Source of the DNA: Rhodobacter sp.
GTDB lineage: Bacteria > Pseudomonadota > Alphaproteobacteria > Rhodobacterales > Rhodobacteraceae
Length of the DNA: 55,204 nucleotides
Assembly (NCBI GenBank): GCA_020251025.1
Contig: JADCDI010000024.1
Location: 1 to 55,204, forward strand
Reading direction: 5' to 3'
Positions 26,324-36,184 of the stretch are shown here, piece after piece; position 1 is the stretch's first letter, and each line of letters begins with the position of its first letter. The notes beneath the pieces are model-generated. The model did not search any database, was not told where the DNA came from, and worked only from the letters and a program-made list of their open reading frames with translations. Both the position numbers and the translations under genes were made by a program.

Positions 26324-26776
26324 TCACAAGGGCAGCCCCGCGTCTGCTTTCGGTTGATCCATCACGATCTGGCTTTGCACGCGCGCGACCGCAGGATGCG
26401 CCAGCAGGCGCTGGTGGATGAAGGTGTTCAGGGCCGGCAGGTCGGCCACCCAGACACGAAGCAGATAGTCGGCTTCGCCCGTCAGCGTCCAGCAGCCCAC
26501 GACCTCGGGCAGAGTGACAACGTGGCGGACGAAGTTCGCGGCGTTGTCGGCGTTGTGCGCCGTCATCTGGACCTGGACAAAGGCCTGCACCGTCAGCCCC
26601 AGCCTGCCGGGATCAAGGTGCGCGCGGTAGCCTGCGATCACGCCCCCGGCCTCCAGCCTGGAACGGCGGCGGGCGGCCTGGCTTGGTGACAGGTTCAGGA
26701 TTTCGCCAAGTTCCTGGGCTGTGATATCCGCGCGGCGCTGGATTTCGGTCAGCAACCGCGTGTCGGTCGAATCCAT
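26324..26776 (-). CDS. Lrp/AsnC family transcriptional regulator
   Basis: A 150-residue regulator. The N-terminal HTH spans DITAQELGEILNLSPSQAAR, with RRSRLEAGGVIAGYRAHLD joining to the C-terminal RAM ligand domain (VVGCWTLTGEADYLLRVWV). It begins at ATG 26776 after GCGAGGAATGCGCACC. It is divergent from hpd, so it most likely senses tyrosine or a related amino acid and controls hpd and itself. Binding sites are suggested in the shared spacer. Confidence 0.9.
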   Translation of the reverse strand: MDSTDTRLLTEIQRRADITAQELGEILNLSPSQAARRRSRLEAGGVIAGYRAHLDPGRLGLTVQAFVQVQMTAHNADNAANFVRHVVTLPEVVGCWTLTGEADYLLRVWVADLPALNTFIHQRLLAHPAVARVQSQIVMDQPKADAGLPL

Positions 26777-26918
26777 GGTGCGCATTCCTCGCATGATTGC
26801 ACGGTTTCATGCAGTGTATGCGCATTCTTCAGGCAAAGACACCGAAACATCGCGCGCCATTTCCGCCAAGTCCGTGGAACAATCAGGCCCACTGCGATTC
26901 TTGGAGAGGAAGACAGGG
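26777..26918. promoter_or_regulatory. Divergent AsnC-hpd control region
   Basis: The spacer between the regulator and hpd carries TGCGCATTC twice, at 26779-26787 and 26819-26827. The starts are 40 bp apart, close to four helical turns, and lie on the same face. Lrp/AsnC proteins often bind such phased sites. No convincing -35/-10 pair is clear to me. Confidence 0.45.
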
Positions 26919-28012
<1,094 letters not shown>

Positions 28013-28016
<4 letters not shown>

Positions 28017-28471
28017 TCCCCGTCGCCGTCCGCGCCAGCTCTGGCGATGATGCGGCGCAGGCGTTCGTCAAGCTGCGCCGCAATCTTGGGTCCGATCCGG
28101 GCGCGCAGGGCGCGGTCATAGTCGATTGCCTTCTGACCGAGGTCGGCGAAAACCTCGCGCCCCCGGTCCGTCAGGGACAGAATCTCGGCACGGCGGTCCA
28201 GCGGGCTGGTGGCACGGGACAGCAGGCCGTTTTCCTCCAGCGTGGAAACGGCACGGCTGACCTTGGTCTTTTCGACATGTGTGATGGCGCAGATGTCGCG
28301 CGCGGTCATGGCACCGAACTTGCCAAGATTCGCCAGCACGCGCCATTGCGTGCGCGTCATGCCATAGGCGGCCTTGTAGGTGGCCTGAAACGATTTCGAC
28401 GTGGCTTCGGCCGCCTGATTGAGCAGGTAGGGAAGAAAGCGTTCAAGATCGAATTCGGTGGGGTCGGGCAT
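28013..28471 (-). CDS. MarR family regulator of homogentisate catabolism (candidate)
   Basis: A 152-residue winged-helix regulator with the MarR pattern: helix-rich N-terminus, FGAMTARDICAITHVEKTKV as HTH, and the wing RATSPLDRRAEILSLT with the conserved DxRxxxL-type core. It lies between hpd and maiA and is convergent with hpd. By position it may repress the homogentisate genes and respond to a pathway intermediate, and the palindrome in the hmgA promoter is a candidate site. The ligand is not known. Confidence 0.88.
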
Positions 28472-28520
28472 GGCGGTGATCCTGGGCGTCGCCGGACGGT
28501 GGCACAGCCGGGGCAGCCTG

Positions 28521-29159
28521 TCACGCCTGCGGTTTCACGCGGTCGGGATGGGCAGCCGCGAAGGCGGGCAGCGCCTCGGCCCGTTCCGCGACGGCGCGCA
28601 GGTGGCGGTAGGGGGCAAGGTCCACGCCCCAGCGGCGTGCGTTGTAAAGCTGTGGAACAAGGCAGAGGTCGGCAAGGCCCGGCTTGTCGCCCTGGCAGAA
28701 AGGCAGGGCGGGGCCCCGGGCAAGAAGGCCTTCGAAGCCTTCAAGACCAAGCGCGATGAAATGGGTCATCCAGCCCTGCATCGTTGCCGCGCCGCCAAGG
28801 CTGGCGGCATGGCGCGCAACACGCAGGTTGCAGACCGGCTGGATGTCCATCGCGATGGCATGGGCAAGCGCACGGGCGCGGGCGCGGGCGGCGGGGGCAG
28901 CAGGCAGGAAACCTGCGTTCCGCGTCTCGTCAAGGTATTCGATAATCGCAAGGGATTGGGTCAGGCGCAGTCCGTCGATTTCCAGCACCGGAACCAGGCC
29001 CTGCGGATTGGCCAGAAGATGATCATCCGAATGCTGCTCGCCTGCGACCAGATCGATGTGCCGCACCTTGCAGGTCAGGCCCAGCAGGTTCAGCGCAATG
29101 CGGACGCGACAGGCCGAGGAGGACCGCCAATAGTCGTGCAACACGATCCTGTCAGCCAT
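28521..29159 (-). CDS. maiA: Maleylacetoacetate isomerase (GST zeta class)
   Basis: A 212-residue glutathione-dependent isomerase that turns maleylacetoacetate into fumarylacetoacetate. The zeta-class signature is [16 protein letters not shown], with the active-site Ser cluster; [13 protein letters not shown] and [11 protein letters not shown] bind glutathione. The C-terminal helical domain is complete. The ATG at 29159 lies behind ACAGGCTTATCC. It is divergent from hmgA, with a 124-bp control region between them. Its presence makes the tyrosine route of the glutathione-dependent type. Confidence 0.93.
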   Translation of the reverse strand: MADRIVLHDYWRSSSACRVRIALNLLGLTCKVRHIDLVAGEQHSDDHLLANPQGLVPVLEIDGLRLTQSLAIIEYLDETRNAGFLPAAPAARARARALAHAIAMDIQPVCNLRVARHAASLGGAATMQGWMTHFIALGLEGFEGLLARGPALPFCQGDKPGLADLCLVPQLYNARRWGVDLAPYRHLRAVAERAEALPAFAAAHPDRVKPQA

Positions 29160-29202
29160 GGATAAGCCTGTTGCAAAGGGACGGCACCGGTCAAGGCTTA
29201 GC

Positions 29203-29231
29203 TTGACTTGGTTGCGAATGCAACTGATACT
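29203..29231 (+). promoter_or_regulatory. hmgA promoter with operator in the spacer
   Basis: A -35 box TTGACT (29203-29208), a 17-bp spacer and a -10 box GATACT (29226-29231) lie 53 bp before hmgA. The spacer contains the palindrome GTTGC-GAAT-GCAAC (29211-29224), which would be occluded when a repressor is bound. The nearby MarR-type protein is the obvious candidate binder. Confidence 0.7.
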
Positions 29232-29283
29232 GCGGCGAACCTCTGGCCCCGACTGCGGGGCCAAGCCGTTGCAGGGGGACCCC

Positions 29284-30639
29284 ATGACAAGCCACAGACT
29301 GCCTGCGGGCATGATCCGCGCGGTCACGAACACCGGCCCGCATGAGGGCTACATGCCGGGCTTCGGGAATGATTTCGAAACCGAGGCTCTTCCCGGTGCG
29401 CTGCCGCAGGGGCAGAACAGCCCGCAGAAATGCGCCTATGGGCTTTATGCCGAACAGTTGTCGGGGTCGGCCTTCACAAAGCCGCATCCCGAGCGGACAT
29501 GGTGCTATCGCATCCGCCCGTCGGTGAAACACACGACGCGGTTCGACAAGATCGATGTGCCGCTGTGGAAATCCGCGCCGCATGTCCTGCCGGATGTCAT
29601 CAGCCTTGGTCAGTACCGCTGGGACCCGGTCCCCCATGCGCAGCAAGACCTGACCTGGATCACGGGCATGCGGACGGTCACCACGGCGGGGGATGTGAAC
29701 ACCCAGACGGGGATGGCGTGCCACATCTATCTTGTGACCAAGTCGATGGAGGACGAGTATTTCTACTCCGCCGACGGCGAGATCCTTGTCGTCCCGCAGG
29801 AAGGGCGGCTGCGCTTTTGCACCGAGCTTGGCATCATCGATCTGGAGCCGAAGGAAATCGCAATCCTTCCGCGTGGCCTTGTCTACCGGGTCGAGGTGCA
29901 GGAAGGCCCGGCGCGCGGCTTTGTGTGCGAGAATTACGGGATACCCTTTACCCTGCCGCACCGTGGCCCGATCGGGGCCAACTGCATGGCGAACCCGCGC
30001 GATTTCAAGACCCCCGTCGCAGCCTTCGAAGATCGGGATGCGCCGTCTTCGGTGGTGTTGAAATGGTGCGGCCAGTTCCACCGCACCCGGATCGGGCACA
30101 GCCCGCTGGATGTTGTGGCATGGCATGGCAATTACGCGCCGTGGAAATATGACCTGCGCACCTATTCCCCCGTCGGCGCGATCCTGTTCGACCATCCGGA
30201 CCCGTCGATCTTCACCGTTCTGACCGCGCCGAGCGGGCTGGAGGGGACGGCAAACATCGACTTCGTGCTGTTCCGCGAACGCTGGCTGGTGGCCGAGCAT
30301 TCCTTCCGCCCGCCGTGGTACCACAAGAACGTCATGTCCGAACTGATGGGCAACATCTACGGCATCTATGACGCCAAGCCGAAGGGCTTCGTCCCCGGCG
30401 GCATGTCCTTGCACAACTGCATGCTGCCGCACGGGCCGGACCGCAACGCCTTTGAAGGCGCGTCGAACGGCGCGTTGAAGCCCGAGAAGCTGGACGAGAC
30501 GATGAGCTTCATGTTCGAAACCCGCTTTCCGCAGCACCTGACGGAATGGGCGGCCAGGTCCGCGCCCTTGCAGGATGATTACACCGACTGCTGGGCCAGC
30601 CTTGACAAGAAGTTCGACGGCACGCCGGATGCGAAGTGA
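29284..30639 (+). CDS. hmgA: Homogentisate 1,2-dioxygenase
   Basis: A 451-residue cupin-fold iron enzyme that cleaves homogentisate to maleylacetoacetate. Typical segments include [20 protein letters not shown] and [20 protein letters not shown] at the N-terminus and [17 protein letters not shown] in the C-terminal half, with the His and Glu ligands. [12 protein letters not shown] supplies the last His. The ATG at 29284 follows GCAGGGGGACCCC. The gene is followed by fahA after 51 bp and is probably co-transcribed with it. Confidence 0.97.
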   Translation: MTSHRLPAGMIRAVTNTGPHEGYMPGFGNDFETEALPGALPQGQNSPQKCAYGLYAEQLSGSAFTKPHPERTWCYRIRPSVKHTTRFDKIDVPLWKSAPHVLPDVISLGQYRWDPVPHAQQDLTWITGMRTVTTAGDVNTQTGMACHIYLVTKSMEDEYFYSADGEILVVPQEGRLRFCTELGIIDLEPKEIAILPRGLVYRVEVQEGPARGFVCENYGIPFTLPHRGPIGANCMANPRDFKTPVAAFEDRDAPSSVVLKWCGQFHRTRIGHSPLDVVAWHGNYAPWKYDLRTYSPVGAILFDHPDPSIFTVLTAPSGLEGTANIDFVLFRERWLVAEHSFRPPWYHKNVMSELMGNIYGIYDAKPKGFVPGGMSLHNCMLPHGPDRNAFEGASNGALKPEKLDETMSFMFETRFPQHLTEWAARSAPLQDDYTDCWASLDKKFDGTPDAK

Positions 30640-30690
30640 AACCGGCGGGGGGCCAGCCCACCCCCACGGTGGGGTATTCGGGGACGGAAA

Positions 30691-31965
30691 ATGAACAGCC
30701 GATTGATCCGGTCCTGGGTGCAAGGCGCCAATGCGGCGGACTGCCCCTTTCCCCTGAACAACCTGCCTTGCGGCGTATTCGCGGCAGATCAGGGGGGGCC
30801 GCGCTGCGGTGTGGCCATCGGGGATTGCGTGCTGGACGTGGCGGGGCTGGAAAAGGCGGGGCTTCTGTCGTTGCCCGGCGCGCCGCTGCTGGACGTGCCG
30901 TTCTGGAACGCGGTGATGGGCGCGGGCCCCGCCGTTTGGGCCGCCCTGCGCGCGCGGTTGACCGCGCTGCTGGCCGAAGGGTCGGCGGATCAGGCTGTGG
31001 TGGAGCCGTTCCTTGTGCCACTGTCCGGGGTGGAGCTGCGCCTTCCCTTCGTTGTCCGCGAATACACCGATTTCTATTCCGGGCGGCATCATGCCGCAAA
31101 TGTGGGCCGCATGTTCCGGGGGGCAGAAAATGCGCTGCCGCCGAACTGGCTGCATATCCCGATCGGCTATAATGGCCGCGCCTCGTCTGTCGTGGTTTCG
31201 GGAACGCCGGTGCGCCGCCCCTGGGGGCAGGTGAAGGGGCCGGATCATGCCGTGCCGTCCTTTCAGCCCTCGCGCCGCTTCGATTTCGAGCTGGAGGTGG
31301 GTGCCGTCATCGGCACCCCTTCGGTCCATGGGCAGCCTGTGACGGTGGCCGAGGCCGATGCGATGATCTTCGGTTTTGTGCTGCTGAACGACTGGTCGGC
31401 GCGGGACATCCAGGCCTGGGAATACCAGCCGCTTGGCCCCTTCCAGGCCAAGGCGACGGCGACGACGATTTCCCCCTGGATCGTGATGAAGGCGGCGCTG
31501 GAGCCGTTCCGCGTGCCGGCCCCGCCGCGCGAGGTGCCGCTCTTGCCCTATCTGCACGAACCCCACCCGATGCTTTACGACATTGCACTGGAAGTGGGCC
31601 TGCGCCCAGAAGGCGGGGCCGAGACGGTGATCGCGCGAACGAATTACCGTGAGATGTATTACTCCGCCCCCCAGCAACTGGCCCACCACACGTCCAGCGG
31701 CTGCGCGATGAACACAGGCGACCTGCTCGGGTCCGGCACAATCTCGGGGCCGGCAAGGGACAGCCGCGGCAGCCTGCTGGAACTGTCCTGGGGCGGCGAT
31801 GACCCCGTGGCCATCACAGGTGCCACAAGGACCTTCATCGAGGACAACGATACCATTACCCTGCGCGGACAGTGCAGGGGGCCGGGCTACACCATCGGCT
31901 TTGGCGACTGCACGGGAAAGGTCATCCCCGCACTTGCCGACCCCTACGCAAGACAGGGAACATGA
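30691..31965 (+). CDS. fahA: Fumarylacetoacetase
   Basis: A 424-residue hydrolase that splits fumarylacetoacetate into fumarate and acetoacetate. The family motifs are REYTDFYSGRHHAANVGRMF with the metal Asp, the RRFDFELEVGAVIG ligand region, FVLLNDWSARDIQAWEYQPL, and TSSGCAMNTGDLLGSGTISG. Length is typical of the full-length eukaryotic-type enzyme. The final step of the tyrosine route is therefore present. The gene ends 115 bp before the convergent kinase gene. Confidence 0.97.
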   Translation: MNSRLIRSWVQGANAADCPFPLNNLPCGVFAADQGGPRCGVAIGDCVLDVAGLEKAGLLSLPGAPLLDVPFWNAVMGAGPAVWAALRARLTALLAEGSADQAVVEPFLVPLSGVELRLPFVVREYTDFYSGRHHAANVGRMFRGAENALPPNWLHIPIGYNGRASSVVVSGTPVRRPWGQVKGPDHAVPSFQPSRRFDFELEVGAVIGTPSVHGQPVTVAEADAMIFGFVLLNDWSARDIQAWEYQPLGPFQAKATATTISPWIVMKAALEPFRVPAPPREVPLLPYLHEPHPMLYDIALEVGLRPEGGAETVIARTNYREMYYSAPQQLAHHTSSGCAMNTGDLLGSGTISGPARDSRGSLLELSWGGDDPVAITGATRTFIEDNDTITLRGQCRGPGYTIGFGDCTGKVIPALADPYARQGT

Positions 31966-32057
31966 CCATGGCAGGGGCTGTCTGCGGTAACCGCGTGACA
32001 GGGGCGGGTGCCGTACCTGGCCAAGGCTGGCAGGGGCGCTTTACCGCCCGCGCCGGT

Positions 32058-32076
32058 TGTGCCGCCGCGCGGCACA
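32058..32076. terminator. Hairpin in the fahA / kinase convergent gap
   Basis: TGTGCCGC and GCGGCACA form a perfect 8-bp stem with a CGC loop between the two convergent genes. It lacks a U-run on either strand, so it may be a weak bidirectional terminator. Confidence 0.4.
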
Positions 32077-32080
32077 AGCA

Positions 32081-33580
32081 TCAGCCGCAGATGCTGTCAA
32101 GCCGGTCATAGAATGGCTGCATGGCGCGATATGCGTCCGCATAGACGGGCATCATCCGGTCATACCGGTCTGCAGCCGCAGGATCGGGTTCGATTTCATC
32201 AGTGAAACGGACCATCCGGGCCGTTGCCCCGGCAAGATCATGTGCGGCACCCGTCGCTGCCGCCATCAGAACCCCCGCACCGATCACGCCGCATTCGGCC
32301 TCTTCGGCGATCACATAGGGCGTGCGGTACATTGCAGCCTTGATGCCAAGCCAGAGCCGCGATTTGGCCCCCCCGCTGGCGGCGATGATGCGCCCGGGGC
32401 GTCCGTGTCCGCCCTGAAGGCGATCAAGTTCCCGCCGGACCGAAAAGGCGACGCCTTCCAGAACCGCACGGTGCAGGTCAGCAAGGCCGTGCGCTGCCGT
32501 CAGCCCGATGAAATGCGCGCGCGAGTTGCGATGTGCGCCGAAACGTTCGCCCGCCAGGTAGGGCAGGAAGAAAAGCGCGTTGGCACCCGGAACCGACCAT
32601 GCCGCAGCCGCATCCACATCGTCAAAGGACAGTGCGTTGTCATGGAACGCGCGGCGTGCCCAGCGAACGGCATCCCCTCCGGCGTCGAGCAGGGTGAAGC
32701 TGCCCCATGCGCCCGCCGCGGAAAGAACGTTCGAGACACCCTCGGCGATGACCGGTTCGGGCTGGATCAGCGTGATGATGGTCGATGTGCCCGTCACGTC
32801 CGATCCCGTCCCCGGTGCCAGCGCGCCCGACCCGAGAAGCGCCATCGGATAATCCCCTGCCCCCACAAGCACGGGAATGCCGGCCGGAAGACCGATCACC
32901 TGTGCGGCAGCCGTTGTGAGGGGGCCAAGGATCTCAGACGGGGTCCGGAGGCGCGGAAGCAGCCGCCCCGGAATTCCCGTCATTTCCACCATCCGTGGCG
33001 ACCAGTCCCGGCTGTGCCGATCCATCAGGAAACTGAGAGAGGCCTCGGTCACGTCCTGCGCCGCAAGGCCCGTCAGGTTCAGGTTTATCCAGTCCTTGGG
33101 CATCAGGATATGCGCGGCGCGTTCGACGGCAGACAGGTCATGTTCCATCAGCCAGGCCAGCTTGAAGGCGGGCCAGGCCGGCGAGGGGGCGTTGGCGGTA
33201 AGTTGAAGCGCCCTGTCAAGATCGGCGCCTTCGGCAAAGGCCGTCACCTGCGGCACGCTGCGCTTGTCGTTCCACAGGGGCGCGGTATCGCGGGTAAGCC
33301 GGCCGCTTGCATCCACCAGGACCGCCCCGTGCATCTGGCCGCAGGCGCAGATCGCGGCGGTGCGGGCGGCGGCATCCGTGACGCGCGCAAGGACGGCGCG
33401 GATGCTTTGCACGCATCCCTCCCACCAGTCGGCGGGGCGCTGTTCGGACCAGCCGTGGCGGGGCACGATCTGCTCGTGCTCGCGGTGGGCAATGGCATGG
33501 ATGCGCCCTTCGGCATCAACCAGCGCGGCGCGGCAGCTTCCCGTCCCGACATCAATCGCAAGGAAAAGATCGCGCTTCAC
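32081..33580 (-). CDS. FGGY-family carbohydrate kinase
   Basis: A 499-residue ATP-dependent sugar or polyol kinase. The FGGY N-terminal phosphate loop is AIDVGTGSCRAAL; the C-terminal ATPase part contains GTSTIITL-type and FLPYLAGERFG segments plus ASGGAKSRLWLGIKA. It is most like the xylulokinase/ribulokinase side of the family. It is the last gene of the ABC importer operon and overlaps the ATPase stop by 4 bp, so it probably phosphorylates the imported sugar or its ketose form. The substrate is not determined. Confidence 0.87.
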   Translation of the reverse strand: MKRDLFLAIDVGTGSCRAALVDAEGRIHAIAHREHEQIVPRHGWSEQRPADWWEGCVQSIRAVLARVTDAAARTAAICACGQMHGAVLVDASGRLTRDTAPLWNDKRSVPQVTAFAEGADLDRALQLTANAPSPAWPAFKLAWLMEHDLSAVERAAHILMPKDWINLNLTGLAAQDVTEASLSFLMDRHSRDWSPRMVEMTGIPGRLLPRLRTPSEILGPLTTAAAQVIGLPAGIPVLVGAGDYPMALLGSGALAPGTGSDVTGTSTIITLIQPEPVIAEGVSNVLSAAGAWGSFTLLDAGGDAVRWARRAFHDNALSFDDVDAAAAWSVPGANALFFLPYLAGERFGAHRNSRAHFIGLTAAHGLADLHRAVLEGVAFSVRRELDRLQGGHGRPGRIIAASGGAKSRLWLGIKAAMYRTPYVIAEEAECGVIGAGVLMAAATGAAHDLAGATARMVRFTDEIEPDPAAADRYDRMMPVYADAYRAMQPFYDRLDSICG

Positions 33581-34638
33581 AGCCGGGCTTCGGTTTCGGG
33601 GTCAAAGAAATGGGCCTGCGTCATGTCGATCGTGACGGTGGAAGGCTGGCCGACACTGGCGGGAAAGCGGGGGTCGACCTGTGCGGTTATCTTCTGCCCT
33701 TCGGCCCGTCCAAGCAGCAGCGTATGCGCCCCGAGCGGTTCGATCGCCTCGGGCCAAAGGGTAAGCCGGGCCTCGTGCGTGGAATGGCGCATGTGTTCGG
33801 GGCGGATGCCGAAGATGACCGCCCGGCGGCTTCCAAGCCGGCGGGCGTCTGCCTCGACCAGGGGCAGGCGCTGCGCGCCAAGCATGACCGCACCGTCTTC
33901 GATCCGCACATCGAAGAAGTTCATCGCAGGCGAGCCGATGAAATTCGCAACAAACCGGTTCGCGGGCTGTTCATAAAGGGTGATCGGGTCTGCCGCCTGT
34001 TCGATCCGGCCGCTGCGCATGACGACCACGCGATCAGCCATTGTCATCGCTTCGACCTGGTCATGGGTGACATAGACGGCCGTTGTGCCAAGACGGCGTT
34101 GAAGAAGCTTGATCTCGGTGCGCATTTCGACCCGCAGCTTGGCATCAAGGTTGGAAAGCGGTTCGTCGAAAAGGAAGACTTCCGGCTGGCGTACCAGCGC
34201 CCGGCCTATGGCAACGCGCTGGCGCTGGCCGCCGGACAGGTTCCTGGGCTTGCGGTCAAGATAGGGATCAAGGGCAAGAAGCCTGGCCGCCTCGTCCACG
34301 CGGGCATCGATTTCGGCGCGCGGAACACCGTGTACCTTCATCGCATAGCCGATGTTCCCGCGCACCGTCATGTGCGGATAAAGGGCATAGTTCTGGAACA
34401 CCATGGCGGTATTGCGCTCGCCCGGGCGCATGTGGGTCACGTCACGGCCATTGATGCGGACCTGTCCCGAGGTCGCCGTCTCCAGCCCGGCAAGGATGCG
34501 CAGCGTTGTGGTCTTGCCGCAGCCCGACGGGCCGACGAGGACGACAAATTCACCCTTCCCGACGCTAAGCGACAGGGGCGGAAGAACACTGACGGCCCCG
34601 AAAGACTTCGTGATCGCGTCAAGTTCGACGTGGGACAT
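33577..34638 (-). CDS. ABC sugar importer ATPase (MalK/UgpC type)
   Basis: A 353-residue ATPase. Walker A is GPSGCGKTTTLRIL, the signature is NLSGGQRQRVAIGRALVR, Walker B is [12 protein letters not shown], and YVTHDQVEAMTMADRVVVM carries the H-loop. A C-terminal OB/TOBE regulatory domain with GIRPEHMRHS completes it. It energises import through the two permeases upstream. The gene is intact, in contrast to the malK remnant at 18.7-19.6 kb, which belongs to a separate system. It overlaps the kinase gene by 4 bp. Confidence 0.94.
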   Translation of the reverse strand: MSHVELDAITKSFGAVSVLPPLSLSVGKGEFVVLVGPSGCGKTTTLRILAGLETATSGQVRINGRDVTHMRPGERNTAMVFQNYALYPHMTVRGNIGYAMKVHGVPRAEIDARVDEAARLLALDPYLDRKPRNLSGGQRQRVAIGRALVRQPEVFLFDEPLSNLDAKLRVEMRTEIKLLQRRLGTTAVYVTHDQVEAMTMADRVVVMRSGRIEQAADPITLYEQPANRFVANFIGSPAMNFFDVRIEDGAVMLGAQRLPLVEADARRLGSRRAVIFGIRPEHMRHSTHEARLTLWPEAIEPLGAHTLLLGRAEGQKITAQVDPRFPASVGQPSTVTIDMTQAHFFDPETEARL

Positions 34639-34660
34639 GGGCCGTTTCCCTGAAAGGACG

Positions 34661-34682
34661 GCCCCCGGTTGGTTCCGGGGGC
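34661..34682 (-). promoter_or_regulatory. Intercistronic stem-loop between binding-protein and ATPase genes
   Basis: GCCCCCGG and CCGGGGGC form a perfect 8-bp stem with a TTGGTT loop in the 84-bp gap. Such structures protect upstream mRNA and allow a higher level of binding protein than of the ATPase. Confidence 0.6.
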
Positions 34683-34722
34683 GCGGTATTTGTTTGGCGC
34701 AAGGCCCTGCGTCGGGCGGGCC

Positions 34723-36162
34723 TTACTTCAGCGGCGGCAGACCGACAGAGGCGCGGTAGGCCGCAAGCTGGGTGTCACGGCCGAATTCGTCCGTCAGGCG
34801 GTTCCATTCCGCCGCGATGGCATCCAGGGCCGCTTGGGGTTCCACCTCTCCCGCCAGGGCCTTGGACAGCTCGATCTCCAGCACTTCGGTGTAAGAGAAG
34901 AAGCCGGGCAGGCGCAGGTCAAGGGCGACGTTCGGCGCATCCAGCGAGGCGCGCTGCGCGCCCAGGTAGGAAGCGGCCTCTTCCGCCGAGAAGATCGAAG
35001 ACCAGGCATCGAGATTGTCGTAGTGGCTGAAGCGGTAGGGGTTCACACCCGAGTTCGCCGTCACGATCGCCTTGCCCGAAACCTCGGGGCTGATGACGGT
35101 CGCCACGAAATCCCATGCCGCTTCCTGGTTCTTGCTGTCGCCCGGCACACCAAGCTGCCAGCCGCCAAAGGCGAGGAAGGGCGAGTGGATGACCTCGGGG
35201 AAGGTATCCCATGCCTTGGTCTTGTGATTCCAGATCTCGGTGGAGCCGGGCAGCATGGCGGTGCGCACATGCCCGTCGATCGCCCCTTCGGTAGAGCCGA
35301 GCACGCCGGAATCCGCCCAGTCCACGTTCATCGCCACGGTTCCGCCGGCATAAAGCGGACGCACGTCGCCCGACCCGTTGTTCAAGGCACCCGGCGGGTT
35401 GAACTGAAGGAAGTCCTTGTATTCCTCCAGCGCGCGCAGCCAGCCGGGATTGTTGATCTGGGCGTCCATCGTTTCAGGATCGAAGAACATGGACCCGGGG
35501 TTGTTGGGATTGTTGGTGTAGCTGGCAGCGTGGCTGAAGAAATACCAGAACTGCTGGCCCCCCCGGCGATAGGCTTCGGCGGTGCCGTACATGCCCTTGT
35601 CGGGACGGTTGAAGAATTCCGCATGATCGCGGTACTGCGCCCATGTCACCGGCGCGGCAAGCGGATAGCCGTACTTCTCCTGGAAGGCTTTCTGTTCGTC
35701 GGGGTTGTCCAGAAGGTCGGCACGCAGGTTCAGCATGTGCATGTCGCCGTCCATCGTGGCCGACTTGACCGCGCCGTCCCAGACCATCAGGCGCTCGCGG
35801 TAGGTCGGGTGGATGTCGTCCCAGTTGGAGCCTTCCTGAAGCGCGGCGGGCATCGTGGACAGGAAGGGGGAAAAGTCGGGCAGCCATGCCGGAACAAAGC
35901 CGATCACGTCGAAATCGCCCGTTCCCTGCGACATGGCCGTCAGGAATTTCGGATAAAGCTCGCCGAAGGGGAATTCGATCACATTGACGGTGCCGCAGGT
36001 CTTGGCCTCCCATACCTCGGCCGCTGCGGACAGGGCCGAGGCGATGGCAGGCCCGTTCTGGGTGGACACGTTCAGCGTCACACCCGTGAAATCGGGCGCG
36101 CACTGGGCCGCAGCCATGCCGCCGATGGGCAGCAGGGCAGCGGTCAACAGAAGTTTCTTCAT
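34723..36162 (-). CDS. ABC sugar-binding protein (extracellular solute-binding family 1)
   Basis: A 479-residue periplasmic protein with a signal peptide MKKLLLTAALLPIGGMAAAQ. Typical MalE-like segments are NVIEFPFGELYPKFLTAMSQ and AMNVDWADSGVLG. ATG 36162 follows TAAGGGAGGAAAAAAG, a very strong ribosome-binding site that suits an abundant binding protein. The length is above the average for oligosaccharide binders and falls in the range of glycerol-3-phosphate or polyol-type binders. It delivers the substrate to the two permeases encoded upstream. Confidence 0.93.
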   Translation of the reverse strand: MKKLLLTAALLPIGGMAAAQCAPDFTGVTLNVSTQNGPAIASALSAAAEVWEAKTCGTVNVIEFPFGELYPKFLTAMSQGTGDFDVIGFVPAWLPDFSPFLSTMPAALQEGSNWDDIHPTYRERLMVWDGAVKSATMDGDMHMLNLRADLLDNPDEQKAFQEKYGYPLAAPVTWAQYRDHAEFFNRPDKGMYGTAEAYRRGGQQFWYFFSHAASYTNNPNNPGSMFFDPETMDAQINNPGWLRALEEYKDFLQFNPPGALNNGSGDVRPLYAGGTVAMNVDWADSGVLGSTEGAIDGHVRTAMLPGSTEIWNHKTKAWDTFPEVIHSPFLAFGGWQLGVPGDSKNQEAAWDFVATVISPEVSGKAIVTANSGVNPYRFSHYDNLDAWSSIFSAEEAASYLGAQRASLDAPNVALDLRLPGFFSYTEVLEIELSKALAGEVEPQAALDAIAAEWNRLTDEFGRDTQLAAYRASVGLPPLK

Positions 36163-36184
36163 CTTTTTTCCTCCCTTATGAAGA

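Noticed and set aside
29191-31689. An 832-codon open frame antisense to hmgA and fahA
   Set aside because: Its translation is low-complexity and unlike any family, and it mirrors two clearly real, well-conserved genes. Long antisense frames are expected at this GC content.
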